NCBI GenBank assembly: GCA_028284345.1
Contig: JANQRY010000003.1
Coordinates: 248,001-312,000 of the forward strand
Origin: Hyphococcus sp.
GTDB taxonomy: Bacteria; Pseudomonadota; Alphaproteobacteria; Caulobacterales; Parvularculaceae
Reading direction: 5' to 3'
Length of the DNA: 64,000 nt
Shown here: piece by piece, positions 17,121 through 26,868 of the stretch
Layout of the letters: each line of letters opens with the position of its first letter
Position numbering within the stretch: position 1 is the stretch's first letter
Translations under genes and position numbers: made by a program
The notes under the pieces: generated by a model
Seen by the model: only the letters and a program-made list of their open reading frames with translations
Told to the model about the DNA's origin: nothing
Database searches by the model: none

Positions 17121-19157
17121 ATGTCGATTCGCCAACTTGAAAACTACGCACTCGATAAATGGGTGAAAGGCGACGGCGCGCTTGCGGAAATTCCCTCCGC
17201 CGTCACCAATGATATCGTGGCGACAACGTCGTCGGGCGGTCTTGATTTCAAAGCCATGGCCAATCACGCCCGCAATGTCGGCGGACCGGCTTTGCGCAAA
17301 ATGACGTTTACCGAGCGGGCAACGATGGTGAAGGCGCTCGGCCTCGCCATTATGGAACGCAAGGAAGAGCTTTACGCCCTCAGCACCCATACGGGCGCAA
17401 CGCGGCGCGACGGCTGGATCGACATCGAAGGAGGCGCCGGCACGTTCCTATCAATCGCGTCGAAATCGAAACGCGAGCTTCCCAACGACACGATCATTCT
17501 CGACGGCGCGCTGGAGCAAATCTCCAAGACCGGCACGTTCATGGCGCAGCATGTCTACACATCCCTGCGCGGCGTCGCCGTTCACATTAACGCCTTCAAC
17601 TTTCCCGTCTGGGGCATGATGGAGAAACTGGCGCCAACGCTGATCGCGGGTCTGCCCGCCATCGTCAAGCCGGCGACCGCGACGGCCTATCTGGCGGAGG
17701 CGGCGTTCCGCATCATGATCGAAACGGGTCTCTTGCCTGACGGCGCGGTGCAGCTTGTTGCCGGCTCGACCGGCGACCTGCTCGATCACCTCAGCGGACA
17801 GGACGTCGTATCGTTCACCGGATCGGCGCAGACGGCGGCGAAACTCAAAAGCCATCCGACGATCATCCGCGAATCCGTGCGCTTTGTCGCCGAACAGGAC
17901 TCCTTAAACGCGTCGATGCTGGGGCCCGATGCGAGCAAGGACTCGCCGGAGTTTGAGCTTTTCATCAAAGAGGTCGCCAATGAGATGACCGTGAAGGCGG
18001 GCCAGAAATGCACCGCCATTCGCCGGGCGCTGGTTCCCGTCGCCATGCTGGATGCCGCTGAGAAAGCGCTTTCCGCACGGCTTGCCAAAACCACGGTGGG
18101 CGATCCGAAGCTTGACGGCGTGCGCATGGGCGCGGTCGTTTCCCAGTCCCAGCGCGCCGATGTGCGCGAGAAAGTGGCGACGCTTTCCAGCGAGGCAAAA
18201 GTTGTCTTCGGCGATCCGGACGCGGCGGATATTCTTGGCGATGATGCGCAGGCCGGCGCCTTTCTGTCGCCGGTGCTGCTCCGCTGCGACGATCCGTGGT
18301 CAGCGACATTCGTTCACGAAGTCGAAGCCTTCGGCCCGGTGTCAACGTTGATGCCCTACAAGAACTTTGACGACGCCATCGATCTCTGCAATCGCGGCGG
18401 CGGCTCGCTGGTCATGTCGCTCTTCACCCATGACGCGCAGATCGCGCGGGAAGTCGTGCGCAATACCGGCGCCTATCACGGCCGCATCGCCATCATCAAT
18501 CGCGACAGCGCCAAGGAATCGACCGGACACGGAAGTCCCCTTCCCGTTCTCATTCACGGCGGCCCGGGCCGCGCCGGCGGCGGCGAGGAAATGGGCGGCG
18601 TGCGCGGGGTCAAACACTATATGCAACGCACGGCCGTGCAGGGCTCGCCGGAGATTCTCGCCGGCGTCACCGGCGTCTGGCAGAACGGCGCGCCGGCTGA
18701 TGCGGAGGCGCCCCATCCGTTCCGATATTCGTTCAACGATCTTGAAATCGGCAAGACCATCGAAACGGCCCCGCGCAAAATCTCGCTCGAGGACATCGAG
18801 CATTTCGCCGAGTTCACCGGCGACACGTTCTACGCCCATATGGACGAGGACGCCGCGGCGGCGAACCCGTTCTTCCCCGGCCGGGTCGCGCATGGCTATC
18901 TCATTCTGTCTTTCGCCGCCGGCCTCTTCGTCGATCCGGCGCCGGGCCCGGTGCTTGCCAATTACGGGCTCGATGAATTGCGTTTTCTGAAGCCTGTCTC
19001 GCCCGGCGACTCAATTAAAGTGCGCCTCACGGCGAAATCGAAGAAAAAACGCAATGACGAATATGGCGAGGTCAGGTGGGACGTGCGCGTTACCAATCAG
19101 GACGACGAAGTCGCGGCGACCTATGAATTGCTGACCATGAACGCGATTACTAGGTAA
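17121..19157 (+). CDS. paaZ: Bifunctional oxepin-CoA hydrolase / 3-oxo-5,6-dehydrosuberyl-CoA semialdehyde dehydrogenase
   Basis: 678 residues. The N-terminal aldehyde dehydrogenase domain (about 1-520) has HINAFNFPVWGMMEKLAP, FTGSAQTAAKL, the VAEQDSLN Glu region and the catalytic Cys in KAGQKCTAIRR. The C-terminal MaoC-type hydratase domain (about 540-678) has ISLEDIEHFAEFTGDTFYAHMDEDAA and FFPGRVAHGYLILSFAAGLF. It hydrolyses the oxepin ring and oxidises the reactive aldehyde by channelling. An AGGAGG-like site lies upstream and paaG ends 18 bp before it. Confidence 0.95.
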   Translation: MSIRQLENYALDKWVKGDGALAEIPSAVTNDIVATTSSGGLDFKAMANHARNVGGPALRKMTFTERATMVKALGLAIMERKEELYALSTHTGATRRDGWIDIEGGAGTFLSIASKSKRELPNDTIILDGALEQISKTGTFMAQHVYTSLRGVAVHINAFNFPVWGMMEKLAPTLIAGLPAIVKPATATAYLAEAAFRIMIETGLLPDGAVQLVAGSTGDLLDHLSGQDVVSFTGSAQTAAKLKSHPTIIRESVRFVAEQDSLNASMLGPDASKDSPEFELFIKEVANEMTVKAGQKCTAIRRALVPVAMLDAAEKALSARLAKTTVGDPKLDGVRMGAVVSQSQRADVREKVATLSSEAKVVFGDPDAADILGDDAQAGAFLSPVLLRCDDPWSATFVHEVEAFGPVSTLMPYKNFDDAIDLCNRGGGSLVMSLFTHDAQIAREVVRNTGAYHGRIAIINRDSAKESTGHGSPLPVLIHGGPGRAGGGEEMGGVRGVKHYMQRTAVQGSPEILAGVTGVWQNGAPADAEAPHPFRYSFNDLEIGKTIETAPRKISLEDIEHFAEFTGDTFYAHMDEDAAAANPFFPGRVAHGYLILSFAAGLFVDPAPGPVLANYGLDELRFLKPVSPGDSIKVRLTAKSKKKRNDEYGEVRWDVRVTNQDDEVAATYELLTMNAITR

Positions 19158-19171
19158 TTTGGGAGCTTTCC

Positions 19172-19762
19172 ATGGCGCGCACGCAGGCGGCCGACTACGA
19201 CGCAAAGCGCGATGCAATCACGCACCACGCGGCGCGCCTCTTCGCCCGCAAGGGATTCGCCGCAGCGTCGCTTTCAGACCTTGCCGAACGCTGCAAGGTC
19301 TCAAAATCGCTCATCTATCATTACTACGCGTCGAAGGAAGCGATCCTCTTTGACGTCATGAACGACCATATTGACGAACTCTTGGATGTTGTGAGGTCCG
19401 CGGCTATCGATGAAAGCCGGCCCGAACGCGCGTTTCGCGACCTGACCCGGGATCTGCTGCAACATTATGTGGGCGCTGCGGACAAGCAAAAGGTCTTGCT
19501 CTACGAACTTGATTCGCTGCCGCGCGAGCGCAAATCGGAGATCATATCGAAACAGCGCAAGATCATTTCACGCGTCGAGGACGTTCTGACCGCAGCGAAA
19601 CCATCGCTGAAAAAAGATCGCGCCAACCTGCGCGCGAAAACCATGCTCTATTTCGGCATGCTGAACTGGACCCACACATGGTTCAGCCCCAAAGGCGCGA
19701 TTACGCGCGACGGCCTTGCCGACATGGCGGCGGATCTCGTCCTCGGCGGCGCTCAGGGCTAG
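19172..19762 (+). CDS. paaR: TetR/AcrR-family regulator, probable PaaR
   Basis: 196 residues. The N-terminal TetR helix-turn-helix is clear: AARLFARKGFAAASLSDLAERCKVSKSLIYHYYASKEAILFDVM. The ligand domain is all-helical. It starts 14 bp after paaZ behind GGGAG, so is made with paaG-paaZ. TetR-type PaaR proteins repress paa genes until phenylacetyl-CoA binds. Two matching palindromes in this cluster are candidate targets. The role is inferred from context and the sites. Confidence 0.8.
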   Translation: MARTQAADYDAKRDAITHHAARLFARKGFAAASLSDLAERCKVSKSLIYHYYASKEAILFDVMNDHIDELLDVVRSAAIDESRPERAFRDLTRDLLQHYVGAADKQKVLLYELDSLPRERKSEIISKQRKIISRVEDVLTAAKPSLKKDRANLRAKTMLYFGMLNWTHTWFSPKGAITRDGLADMAADLVLGGAQG

Positions 19763-19921
19763 AACCGTCCGCGTCGGGACGGAATAGGCGGTTTTTCAGC
19801 GCTGTTGAGGCCCAGTCGCGCCTTAACCATCTGATAACCCCCCGATATTGTCAGCCTTTACATAAGATGTAACCATATCGAGGCAGCATCGCCGTTTGGG
19901 GGCGGGCTGAAAGGCCGAACG

Positions 19922-21364
19922 ATGCGCTATGGGATAGATGATCTCCTGGACGATATCCGGACCGATGAAAAAGGGCCGCGCGTCGCTGCGTTTTTCGACT
20001 ATGACAAGACACTGATCGCCGGCTATTCGGTTCAGGCGTTTTTCACCGAACAAATTCGCAGCGGAAAAATGTCTCCCGCCGATTTTCGCATTCAGGCGGC
20101 GGCCGCCATCAAATATTCGAGAAAAGAAATCGGGTTTTCCGACTTTGTCGCATCGACGGCGAAGTCGCTGCGCGGTCAGGCCGAATATGCGATGGAAGAG
20201 TTCGGCCAGCGCGTCTATGAGAAGAAAGTGGCGGGCGCGATCTATCCGGAAGCGCGCGCGCTGGTCGAAGCCCACAAGGACCAGGGCCACGAGGTCGTCA
20301 TCGTGTCGTCGGCGACGCGCTACCAGATCGAACCGGCGGCGCAGGAACTGGGCGTCGACCATGTTCTCTGTACGGAGCTTGAGGTCGAAGACGGCGTTTT
20401 CACCGGCGACGTCATCCGGCCTGCCTGTTTCGGCGACGGTAAACGCATCGCGGCGGAAGCCTATTGCGCCGGCAATGAAGCGGCGATTTCAGAGAGCTAT
20501 TTCTATTCCGATAGCGACGACGATCTGCCCCTGTTCGAGGCCGTCGGCAAACCCTGCGCCGTCAATCCGAACGACAAGCTGCGATCCATCGCACGGGGGC
20601 GCTACTGGCCCGTCTGCGATTTTGAAAATCGCGGCCGCCCGACACTGCAACAGATCGCGCGCACGGGGTCGGTTTTCGCCCTGCTGCCGGCGACGCTCGC
20701 CGCAACGGCGCCGCTCTGGCCGCTCAGCGGCAGCAAGCGAACCGCGCTCAACGCGGCGTCGGCCATCTGGAGCGAGGTTTCCGCCGCGATCGCCGGTCTC
20801 AAATTCGACGTCAAAGGCGAAGAACATCTGTGGTCGCATCGCCCGGCGGTCTTTATTTTCAATCACCAGAGTTCGATCGACCCTTTGATCCTGGCGCGAC
20901 TGATCCGGCGCGATTTCACCGGCATCGGCAAAAAGGAAATCCTGAATTTCCCAATCATCGGACCGGCGATGCAATACGCCGACGTGGTCTTTATCGACCG
21001 CGGCTCTACGGAAAAGGCGATCCGCGCGATCAAGCCCGTCATCAGCGCCATCAATGACGAGAAATTATCCGTGTGCCTCGCGCCGGAAGGCACGCGCAGC
21101 GCCGGCGCCAAACTTGGCCGCTTCAAAAAAGGCGCGTTTCATATCGCCATGCAGGCGGGCGTCCCCATTGTCCCCATCGTTATTCACAATGCCCGGGACT
21201 CCCTGCCGAAAGGCCGCCATATTGCGCGCCCCGCGACGATCAAGGTCACGGTCCTGCCGCCGGTTAAAACGTCGAAATGGACCGCAAAAAAACTCGACCA
21301 TCATATCGACAAGATCCGCCGCATGTATCTTGAAACGCTCGGGCAGTCCGAAGACGACGCCTGA
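19922..21364 (+). CDS. HAD-IB phosphatase fused to a PlsC-type acyltransferase
   Basis: 480 residues in two domains. Residues about 15-250 form a HAD-IB phosphatase: the nucleophile segment FFDYDKTLIAGYS near residue 25, IVSSATRYQIEP, and SDSDDDLPLFEAVG. Residues about 290-460 are a PlsC domain with NHQSSIDPLIL (HX4D) near 314, GIGKKEILNFPIIG and APEGTRS near 388. Such fusions acylate 1-acylglycerol-3-phosphate to phosphatidic acid; the HAD part may dephosphorylate a lipid or phosphoserine-like substrate. It is followed by gpsA and plsB. The 159-bp gap before it shows nothing recognisable. Confidence 0.88.
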   Translation: MRYGIDDLLDDIRTDEKGPRVAAFFDYDKTLIAGYSVQAFFTEQIRSGKMSPADFRIQAAAAIKYSRKEIGFSDFVASTAKSLRGQAEYAMEEFGQRVYEKKVAGAIYPEARALVEAHKDQGHEVVIVSSATRYQIEPAAQELGVDHVLCTELEVEDGVFTGDVIRPACFGDGKRIAAEAYCAGNEAAISESYFYSDSDDDLPLFEAVGKPCAVNPNDKLRSIARGRYWPVCDFENRGRPTLQQIARTGSVFALLPATLAATAPLWPLSGSKRTALNAASAIWSEVSAAIAGLKFDVKGEEHLWSHRPAVFIFNHQSSIDPLILARLIRRDFTGIGKKEILNFPIIGPAMQYADVVFIDRGSTEKAIRAIKPVISAINDEKLSVCLAPEGTRSAGAKLGRFKKGAFHIAMQAGVPIVPIVIHNARDSLPKGRHIARPATIKVTVLPPVKTSKWTAKKLDHHIDKIRRMYLETLGQSEDDA

Positions 21365-21460
21365 CCGCCAGCGGGATCGCGTGGCTTGCCCCATGCTCAA
21401 CGCCTTTGCCTTGCCTCCGCCGCCGCGCTAGAGTGCGCGCTCGCCTGTTCTGGAGGCTGA

Positions 21461-22462
21461 ATGAATTTACGGGCAGCGGTTCTCGGCGCCGGGTCGTGGG
21501 GCACGACCGTCGCGTCCATCATGAGCGCCAACACGCCGACCGTCATCTGGGCGCGCGACCCGGCGACCGCCAACAATATCAATGAAAGAGGCGCGAACGA
21601 CCGTTACCTACCCGGCCTCAAACTGAATGCGAAACTGCGCGCCACCGGCGATCTTGAAGACGCGGTGAAGTCGGCCGACCTTCTGGTCATGGGCGTTCCG
21701 TCAAAGGCCATGCGTGAAACGCTCGCCGCCGCCCGCGAACATTGCCGCGCATGGATTCCGGTGATCAGCCTCGCCAAGGGCTTTGAGCCGAAAACCCGCT
21801 TTCGCATGACCCAAGTCATTGAAGAAGAAATGCCCGGTCATCCGCCGGGCGTTCTGACCGGGCCCAATCTCGCGCGGGAAATCGTGCAAGGCTTTGCCGC
21901 CGCTAGCGTGCTCGCTATGGAGGACGAGGTTATCCTCCGCAAGCTGAAACCGCTGTTCCAGTCGAGTCTTTTCCGCGTTTACACCAATACGGACATGGTC
22001 GGCGCCGAACTCGGCGGCGCGCTCAAAAACGTTATCGCCATCGCCGCAGGCATGGGCGACGGCGCCGGCGCGGGCGAGAATACGCGCTCGGCCGTCATCA
22101 CCCGGGGCCTTGCGGAAATTTCCCGCCTCGGAGTCGCCATGGGCGGCGACCCCGCAACCTTCGCCGGCCTCGCCGGTCTCGGCGACTTGATGGCGACCTG
22201 CACCTCAAGCCTCAGCCGCAACCATCATGTGGGCGAGGAGCTGGGCAAGGGCCGCACGGTCGATGAAATCATCGCTGACATGAACCAGGTCGCCGAAGGG
22301 ATCAATTCAAGCAAGATCGTCATGGAACTCGCCGACGAATACAGCGTTGAGATGCCCATCGCTCATGAGGTCTACAAAGTCTGTCACGAAGGCTCGACCG
22401 CGACCCGCGCGTTTCGCGGCTTGCTGCGCAGCGAATCCGGCTCGGAAGCCGATCCCGGATAG
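21461..22462 (+). CDS. gpsA: NAD(P)H-dependent glycerol-3-phosphate dehydrogenase
   Basis: 333 residues, normal GpsA length. The Rossmann motif GAGSWGTTVASIMS is near residue 9. The family block LAKGFEPKTRFRMTQVIEEE and GPNLAREI follow. The catalytic lysine region is GGALKNVIAIAAGMGDGAGAGENTRSAVITRGLAEI, then AGLAGLGDLMATCTSSLSRN. It reduces dihydroxyacetone phosphate to sn-glycerol-3-phosphate. GGAGG precedes the ATG, and plsB starts 3 bp after its stop, so supply and use of glycerol-3-phosphate are coupled. Confidence 0.96.
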   Translation: MNLRAAVLGAGSWGTTVASIMSANTPTVIWARDPATANNINERGANDRYLPGLKLNAKLRATGDLEDAVKSADLLVMGVPSKAMRETLAAAREHCRAWIPVISLAKGFEPKTRFRMTQVIEEEMPGHPPGVLTGPNLAREIVQGFAAASVLAMEDEVILRKLKPLFQSSLFRVYTNTDMVGAELGGALKNVIAIAAGMGDGAGAGENTRSAVITRGLAEISRLGVAMGGDPATFAGLAGLGDLMATCTSSLSRNHHVGEELGKGRTVDEIIADMNQVAEGINSSKIVMELADEYSVEMPIAHEVYKVCHEGSTATRAFRGLLRSESGSEADPG

Positions 22463-22465
22463 ACG

Positions 22466-24916
22466 ATGGCCTCTGATGACAAACGCGCCAATCGCAGCCC
22501 CATTTCATTGCAAGGCATAGAAATCGTCGGCGCCGCGCCGGAGGGCGCCGAACAAACGCGAACGCTCTATGTTCTTTATGCGGACACTGAAACGGAGCGC
22601 GACATTTTGCGGGCGTTCGCTGAGGACGCACTGAAAAAGAGCGCCGCGGCTTCCATCGCCTGGGTCCGCGAAACGAAAGAGCGCGACAGCCTGCAGCATG
22701 AAGGTCTTGCCGGCGAACTGGACGGGATGGAGAACGCCCTGGTGACGCCGGTGGGCGTCGCTTGGAAACCGAAATCGCAACAGCAACAGTCCTGGCGCGC
22801 CATTATGGGGTGGACCCACCTCATCGGCAGCGACTTCCGACAGCGGCGCGTCGCGCAGGGCAAGCCCGAACGATGTGCAATTGTTATTGGCGAGGCGGCG
22901 ACGTTGGGCGAACTGCGGTTGCGCCACACAAAACATACCGCCCATGACGATGCCGGCGCCGAGGCGGGCGCCTTTGCCGACTACGTCGCGCTGCAAGCCG
23001 CGCTGACCATTGAGCGCGATGCGCGCAGCGTGACCGGCGAAACGATCAAATATCCGCGCTATGTGACGCGCGCCCTTTGGGGGCGTAACAGTTTTCAGGC
23101 GCAGCTTGAAAAAATCGCCGCCGAAAGCGGCCGCCCCATCGCCGATGTGCGTGAAGAAGCGCAGGTCTGTCTCAAAGAACTCGTCCCCAATGCGCGCGCG
23201 CCGCATATCAGCGCCGCCTGGGCGTTTTCCCGCGCCGTGTGTCGCCTCGGATATGAAGACAAGCTCGTTTACGACAAACAGAAAGTCGCGGAAATTCGCC
23301 GCATGGCGCTAACGCGGCCGCTGGCGCTGGTCTTTACGCATAAGACCCATATTGACGGCGTCGCGATTATTCTGGCGACACGCGATGAATCCTTTCCGCT
23401 TGTCCACATGATCGGCGGCGACAATATGGCGTTCGCCGGGGTCGGTTATATGATGCGACGGGCCGGCGCCGTTTTCATTCGGCGGTCTATCGACAGTCCC
23501 GTCTACAAAGTCGTCATGCGGCAATATCTTTCCTATCTGATGGAAAAACGTTTTCCCGTTTCCTGGGCGCTTGAAGGCACGCGATCGCGCAACGGCAAGC
23601 TGATGCCGCCGCGTTTCGGCATTTTGAAATATGTGGTCGAGGCGGCCGCGAAGGAAAACATGCGCGACCTGACGATCATCCCGGTGTCGATTTATTACGA
23701 CCTGATCGCAGAATTGAGCGACTACGCCGTCGAACAAACCGGAGCCAAGAAGCGAAAAGAGAGCCTGGCGTGGATGGCCGATTATCTGCGCAGCCTGCGC
23801 AAGCCGCTCGGCCGAATTTCATTCGGCTTCGGCGACCCCGTCGTCATCGACACGACGACGCCGGAAATCGCGAGCGCCGTCGCCGCGGGCGACGACAGTT
23901 TTTCTGTCCATCTGCAAAAATTCGCCTTCGAAGCGTCGGCGAACGCCAACGCCGTCACGCCGATGACGCCGACGGCGCTCTTCATGCTGATCCTCACCGG
24001 CGCAGCGCCGCGGGCCCTTACCGAGACGGAAATCAGCAGGCGCATGCTGGCCCTGCGCGACTGGGCGAAATCGCGAGCGCTGCCGGTTACGAACGATATC
24101 AAGAAACTCGACATCGACCGCATTCAGTCCGTAGCAAAAGCGATTATCGAAATGGGCGTTGTCTCCTGTTATGACAGCGGACCGGAACCGGTTTACTCGA
24201 TTGCGCCGGGCAAACATTTCGAGGCGAGTTACTATCGCAACACGGCCATCCATTTCTTTGTAACAAAGGCCATCGCCGAACTCGCGCTCGCAAAAGCCGC
24301 CGCGGCCGCCGCCGATCCCATGGAAACATTCTGGGCGGAAGCGGCGGAAATCCGCGATCTGTTTAAATTTGAATTCTTCTATCCGCCGCTCGATCAATTT
24401 AAGGCGGATATTGAGGAAGAACTGCGCCGATACGATCCTGACTGGACGCACAGGGTGAAGGCCGGCGAGGCGCGCGATTTCCTCGCCGAGATGACGCCGC
24501 TTGTGTCGCATGCGGCGCTGCGTCCTTTCGCCGAGGCCTATCTCATTGTCGCCGACGTCCTACTCGATGCGCGCATTGCGGGCGATGGAAGCGACAAAGC
24601 CGCGGTGGTCGACGCGGCGCTCAATTACGCGCGGCAAGCCCTGTTGCAACGCCGGATCGCCAGCGAGGAATCAATCGGCAAGCTGATGTTTGAAAACGGC
24701 TTCGACCTCGCCGCCAACCGCAACCTGACGTCGGGCGATGGGGCGACCCTCGCCGCCGCGCGGCGCGCCTTTCGCGCGCAACTGGACGACCTCAACAAAC
24801 GGATCGGCGTGATCGCCGACATCGCCGAGGCGCCGGCGGACGACGAGTTCGCAAAAGAAACGCCCCAATACAGCAACGGATCGGCGCGCGACCTCGGCGC
24901 GAACCCGCCGCATTAG
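22466..24916 (+). CDS. plsB: Glycerol-3-phosphate 1-O-acyltransferase (PlsB family)
   Basis: 816 residues, close to the large PlsB size. The acyltransferase core shows HKTHIDGVAII (HX4D catalytic pair) near residue 291, GGDNMAFAGVGYMMRRAGAVFIRRSID, and LEGTRSRNGKLMPPRFG. Helical N- and C-terminal extensions flank it. It transfers a fatty acyl group to position 1 of glycerol-3-phosphate at the membrane. Third gene of a compact acyl-lipid unit; its stop is 2 bp from the convergent amidase stop. Confidence 0.92.
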   Translation: MASDDKRANRSPISLQGIEIVGAAPEGAEQTRTLYVLYADTETERDILRAFAEDALKKSAAASIAWVRETKERDSLQHEGLAGELDGMENALVTPVGVAWKPKSQQQQSWRAIMGWTHLIGSDFRQRRVAQGKPERCAIVIGEAATLGELRLRHTKHTAHDDAGAEAGAFADYVALQAALTIERDARSVTGETIKYPRYVTRALWGRNSFQAQLEKIAAESGRPIADVREEAQVCLKELVPNARAPHISAAWAFSRAVCRLGYEDKLVYDKQKVAEIRRMALTRPLALVFTHKTHIDGVAIILATRDESFPLVHMIGGDNMAFAGVGYMMRRAGAVFIRRSIDSPVYKVVMRQYLSYLMEKRFPVSWALEGTRSRNGKLMPPRFGILKYVVEAAAKENMRDLTIIPVSIYYDLIAELSDYAVEQTGAKKRKESLAWMADYLRSLRKPLGRISFGFGDPVVIDTTTPEIASAVAAGDDSFSVHLQKFAFEASANANAVTPMTPTALFMLILTGAAPRALTETEISRRMLALRDWAKSRALPVTNDIKKLDIDRIQSVAKAIIEMGVVSCYDSGPEPVYSIAPGKHFEASYYRNTAIHFFVTKAIAELALAKAAAAAADPMETFWAEAAEIRDLFKFEFFYPPLDQFKADIEEELRRYDPDWTHRVKAGEARDFLAEMTPLVSHAALRPFAEAYLIVADVLLDARIAGDGSDKAAVVDAALNYARQALLQRRIASEESIGKLMFENGFDLAANRNLTSGDGATLAAARRAFRAQLDDLNKRIGVIADIAEAPADDEFAKETPQYSNGSARDLGANPPH

Positions 24917-24918
24917 GC

Positions 24919-26403
24919 TTACGCAATAAGCCCAGGCTTTCGCGCCGCCCAAGGCATGGCCTCTTCCAGTTCATAGGCAAGTTCGATCAACGCGCCGTCG
25001 CCTCCCTGCACCGCCGACGCCATGACCCCAATGGGCAGGCCGTCTTCAGACTGAGCAAGGGGAAGCGAAATTGACGGCGCACCGGAAAGGTTTGCGTGGA
25101 ACGTATAGGCGGCGTAGGCGGCGATGCGTTCAAAGAGAACGGGAAACGCCGCCGAGGGCGACAGATGCCCGATTGGAGCCGGCGGCGTTGCAAGCACCGG
25201 CGACATCAAAATATCAAAATCGGCAAACGCCGCGCGCCAGTCCTCGGCAAAGCTCTGCAACCGGACAAAGGCGTCGGCGGCGGACCCCTGATACGCATTG
25301 TAGTAATCGACGAGACCGAACGTCCACGCTTCAAAGTCGCGATAGGTCGCCTTTCGGCCCGCGGCGGCCTCCCAGTCGGCGATGATGTTCACCGCGCCCG
25401 ACGCCCAATAAAGAATAAAGTCCTGACTGACGGCGCTCGAAAAAGGCGGCGCAATATCGACAACCTCGTGCCCGGCGTCAGCCAATACATCAGCTGCCTG
25501 CCGCACGGCGGCGGCGACTTGCGGGTCGACATCCGTTCCCGCCGCCGGGTCCATGGCGACAGCGATCTTTCGCCGCTCCGTTGACGACGCTTCGACGAGC
25601 CCGACCTTCGGCAGGTCGCTTTCGACTTCCATCATCGCAAAAAACGCCGCCGTATCGCGCACGGTGCGCGATACGATCCCGTGTTCGGAGATGCGCACCG
25701 GCCGGCCCGCGGCGCGTTCCGGTTCCGGGAAACGAAAGCTTGAGGGTTTCAGACCAACGAGCCCGCAACAGGACGCCGGGATGCGGATTGAGCCGCCGCC
25801 GTCGGATGCGTGGGCCACCGGCGCGACGCGGGACGCGACCAGCGCCGCCGCGCCGCCCGACGATCCGCCCGCAGAATGATCAAGGCTCCACGGATTGCGC
25901 GTGGCGCCGGTAAGCGACGTTTCCGTTGTCGCGTTCAGACCGAACTCAGGCGTTGCGCTCTTGCCGAGGCTGATCATCCCCGTATTCAAATAGGCGGCGA
26001 CAAAGTCCGATTGCGTCGCAGCGACATTGTTGGCGAAGGCCCGCGATCCATAGGCGGTGCGTTGCCCGATAACGTTGTTGAGATCCTTGATGAAGGACGG
26101 CACGCCAAACCACGCGCCCGCCGCGTTCTGCGCCGCCTGCTCCCTCGCGCTTTCGAAATAGGGCGAAACGATCGCGTTGATTTGCGGGTTTACGATCTCG
26201 GCCCGATCAATCGCAGCGCTGACGATTTCAACGGCCGTAACGTCGCCGTTTTTGACCGCCTGCGCCGTCGCGACCGCGTCAAGATCGGCGAGATCCGCCT
26301 TGGAAGACGGCGCGTCGTTGCCGCGACCGCAGCCGGCCGCCGCCAGCGCGCCGACAGCAGCGCCGGCCTTTAACGCGCAGCGGCGATTGATATGAACGCT
26401 CAT
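24919..26403 (-). CDS. Exported amidase-signature hydrolase (Tat-type lipoprotein signal)
   Basis: 494 residues. The N-terminus has a twin-arginine motif (NRRCALKAG) and hydrophobic stretch ending in a lipobox-like AAAGC at Cys25, so Tat export and lipidation are likely. The amidase-signature triad is complete: Lys106 in PSFIKDLNNV, cis-Ser181 in SAGGSSGG and nucleophile Ser205 in DGGGSIRIPAS. Substrate could be an amide, peptide or aryl amide and cannot be told. It is monocistronic and convergent with plsB. Confidence 0.88.
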   Translation of the reverse strand: MSVHINRRCALKAGAAVGALAAAGCGRGNDAPSSKADLADLDAVATAQAVKNGDVTAVEIVSAAIDRAEIVNPQINAIVSPYFESAREQAAQNAAGAWFGVPSFIKDLNNVIGQRTAYGSRAFANNVAATQSDFVAAYLNTGMISLGKSATPEFGLNATTETSLTGATRNPWSLDHSAGGSSGGAAALVASRVAPVAHASDGGGSIRIPASCCGLVGLKPSSFRFPEPERAAGRPVRISEHGIVSRTVRDTAAFFAMMEVESDLPKVGLVEASSTERRKIAVAMDPAAGTDVDPQVAAAVRQAADVLADAGHEVVDIAPPFSSAVSQDFILYWASGAVNIIADWEAAAGRKATYRDFEAWTFGLVDYYNAYQGSAADAFVRLQSFAEDWRAAFADFDILMSPVLATPPAPIGHLSPSAAFPVLFERIAAYAAYTFHANLSGAPSISLPLAQSEDGLPIGVMASAVQGGDGALIELAYELEEAMPWAARKPGLIA

Positions 26404-26482
26404 TCGGCCCTCCCGTGTGCTTTAACGGGGAGGTATAGGCGCGTTTGCGGGGTTTAATCCAGCACGCTATGCAGGACCGGCG

Positions 26483-26794
26483 CTACAAGCGCTCGCACCC
26501 ACACGTCGGACTCTCATCGCCGTTGCGGCAAATGACCTTGTTCGTGTTCAGGTCAAGCACGTCCATACCTTTATTCTTCGAACAACAACCATTTAGCTTG
26601 CAAGAAAAGCGATTGCCTGCGTCATCTTCGAATTGCAATTCACTACGGGTAGTTTCACAAAACCAACTTACATTGTTTTCGCCGCATATATTTTTCACGA
26701 CCCAGTCGGCTTTTTCAGGATATTGGTTCGCGCCGAAATATGCGCCTGCGGCCAACACCGCGGTTATCAGTAAACCGATTAATAGACTTCGCAT
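26483..26794 (-). CDS. Small Cys-rich secreted or membrane-anchored protein, unknown
   Basis: 103 residues with an N-terminal hydrophobic segment (LLIGLLITAVLAAGAYFGA) and a Cys-rich remainder. I count eight Cys (ICG, FCE, SCK, GCCS, ICR, CGC), suggesting disulfide bonding outside the cytoplasm. The region is far lower in G+C than its neighbours: by hand count about 40 percent over 26581-26700. I recognise no family. A single hydrophobic anchor and low G+C suggest recent acquisition, but it could also be a lineage-specific gene. Confidence 0.55.
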   Translation of the reverse strand: MRSLLIGLLITAVLAAGAYFGANQYPEKADWVVKNICGENNVSWFCETTRSELQFEDDAGNRFSCKLNGCCSKNKGMDVLDLNTNKVICRNGDESPTCGCERL

Positions 26795-26868
26795 AATCCC
26801 TGCCCCATCATTAACGACGGGCGCATCATCGCAACGGCGTATCAGGAATGCAAACAGGCGCGTTGCGC

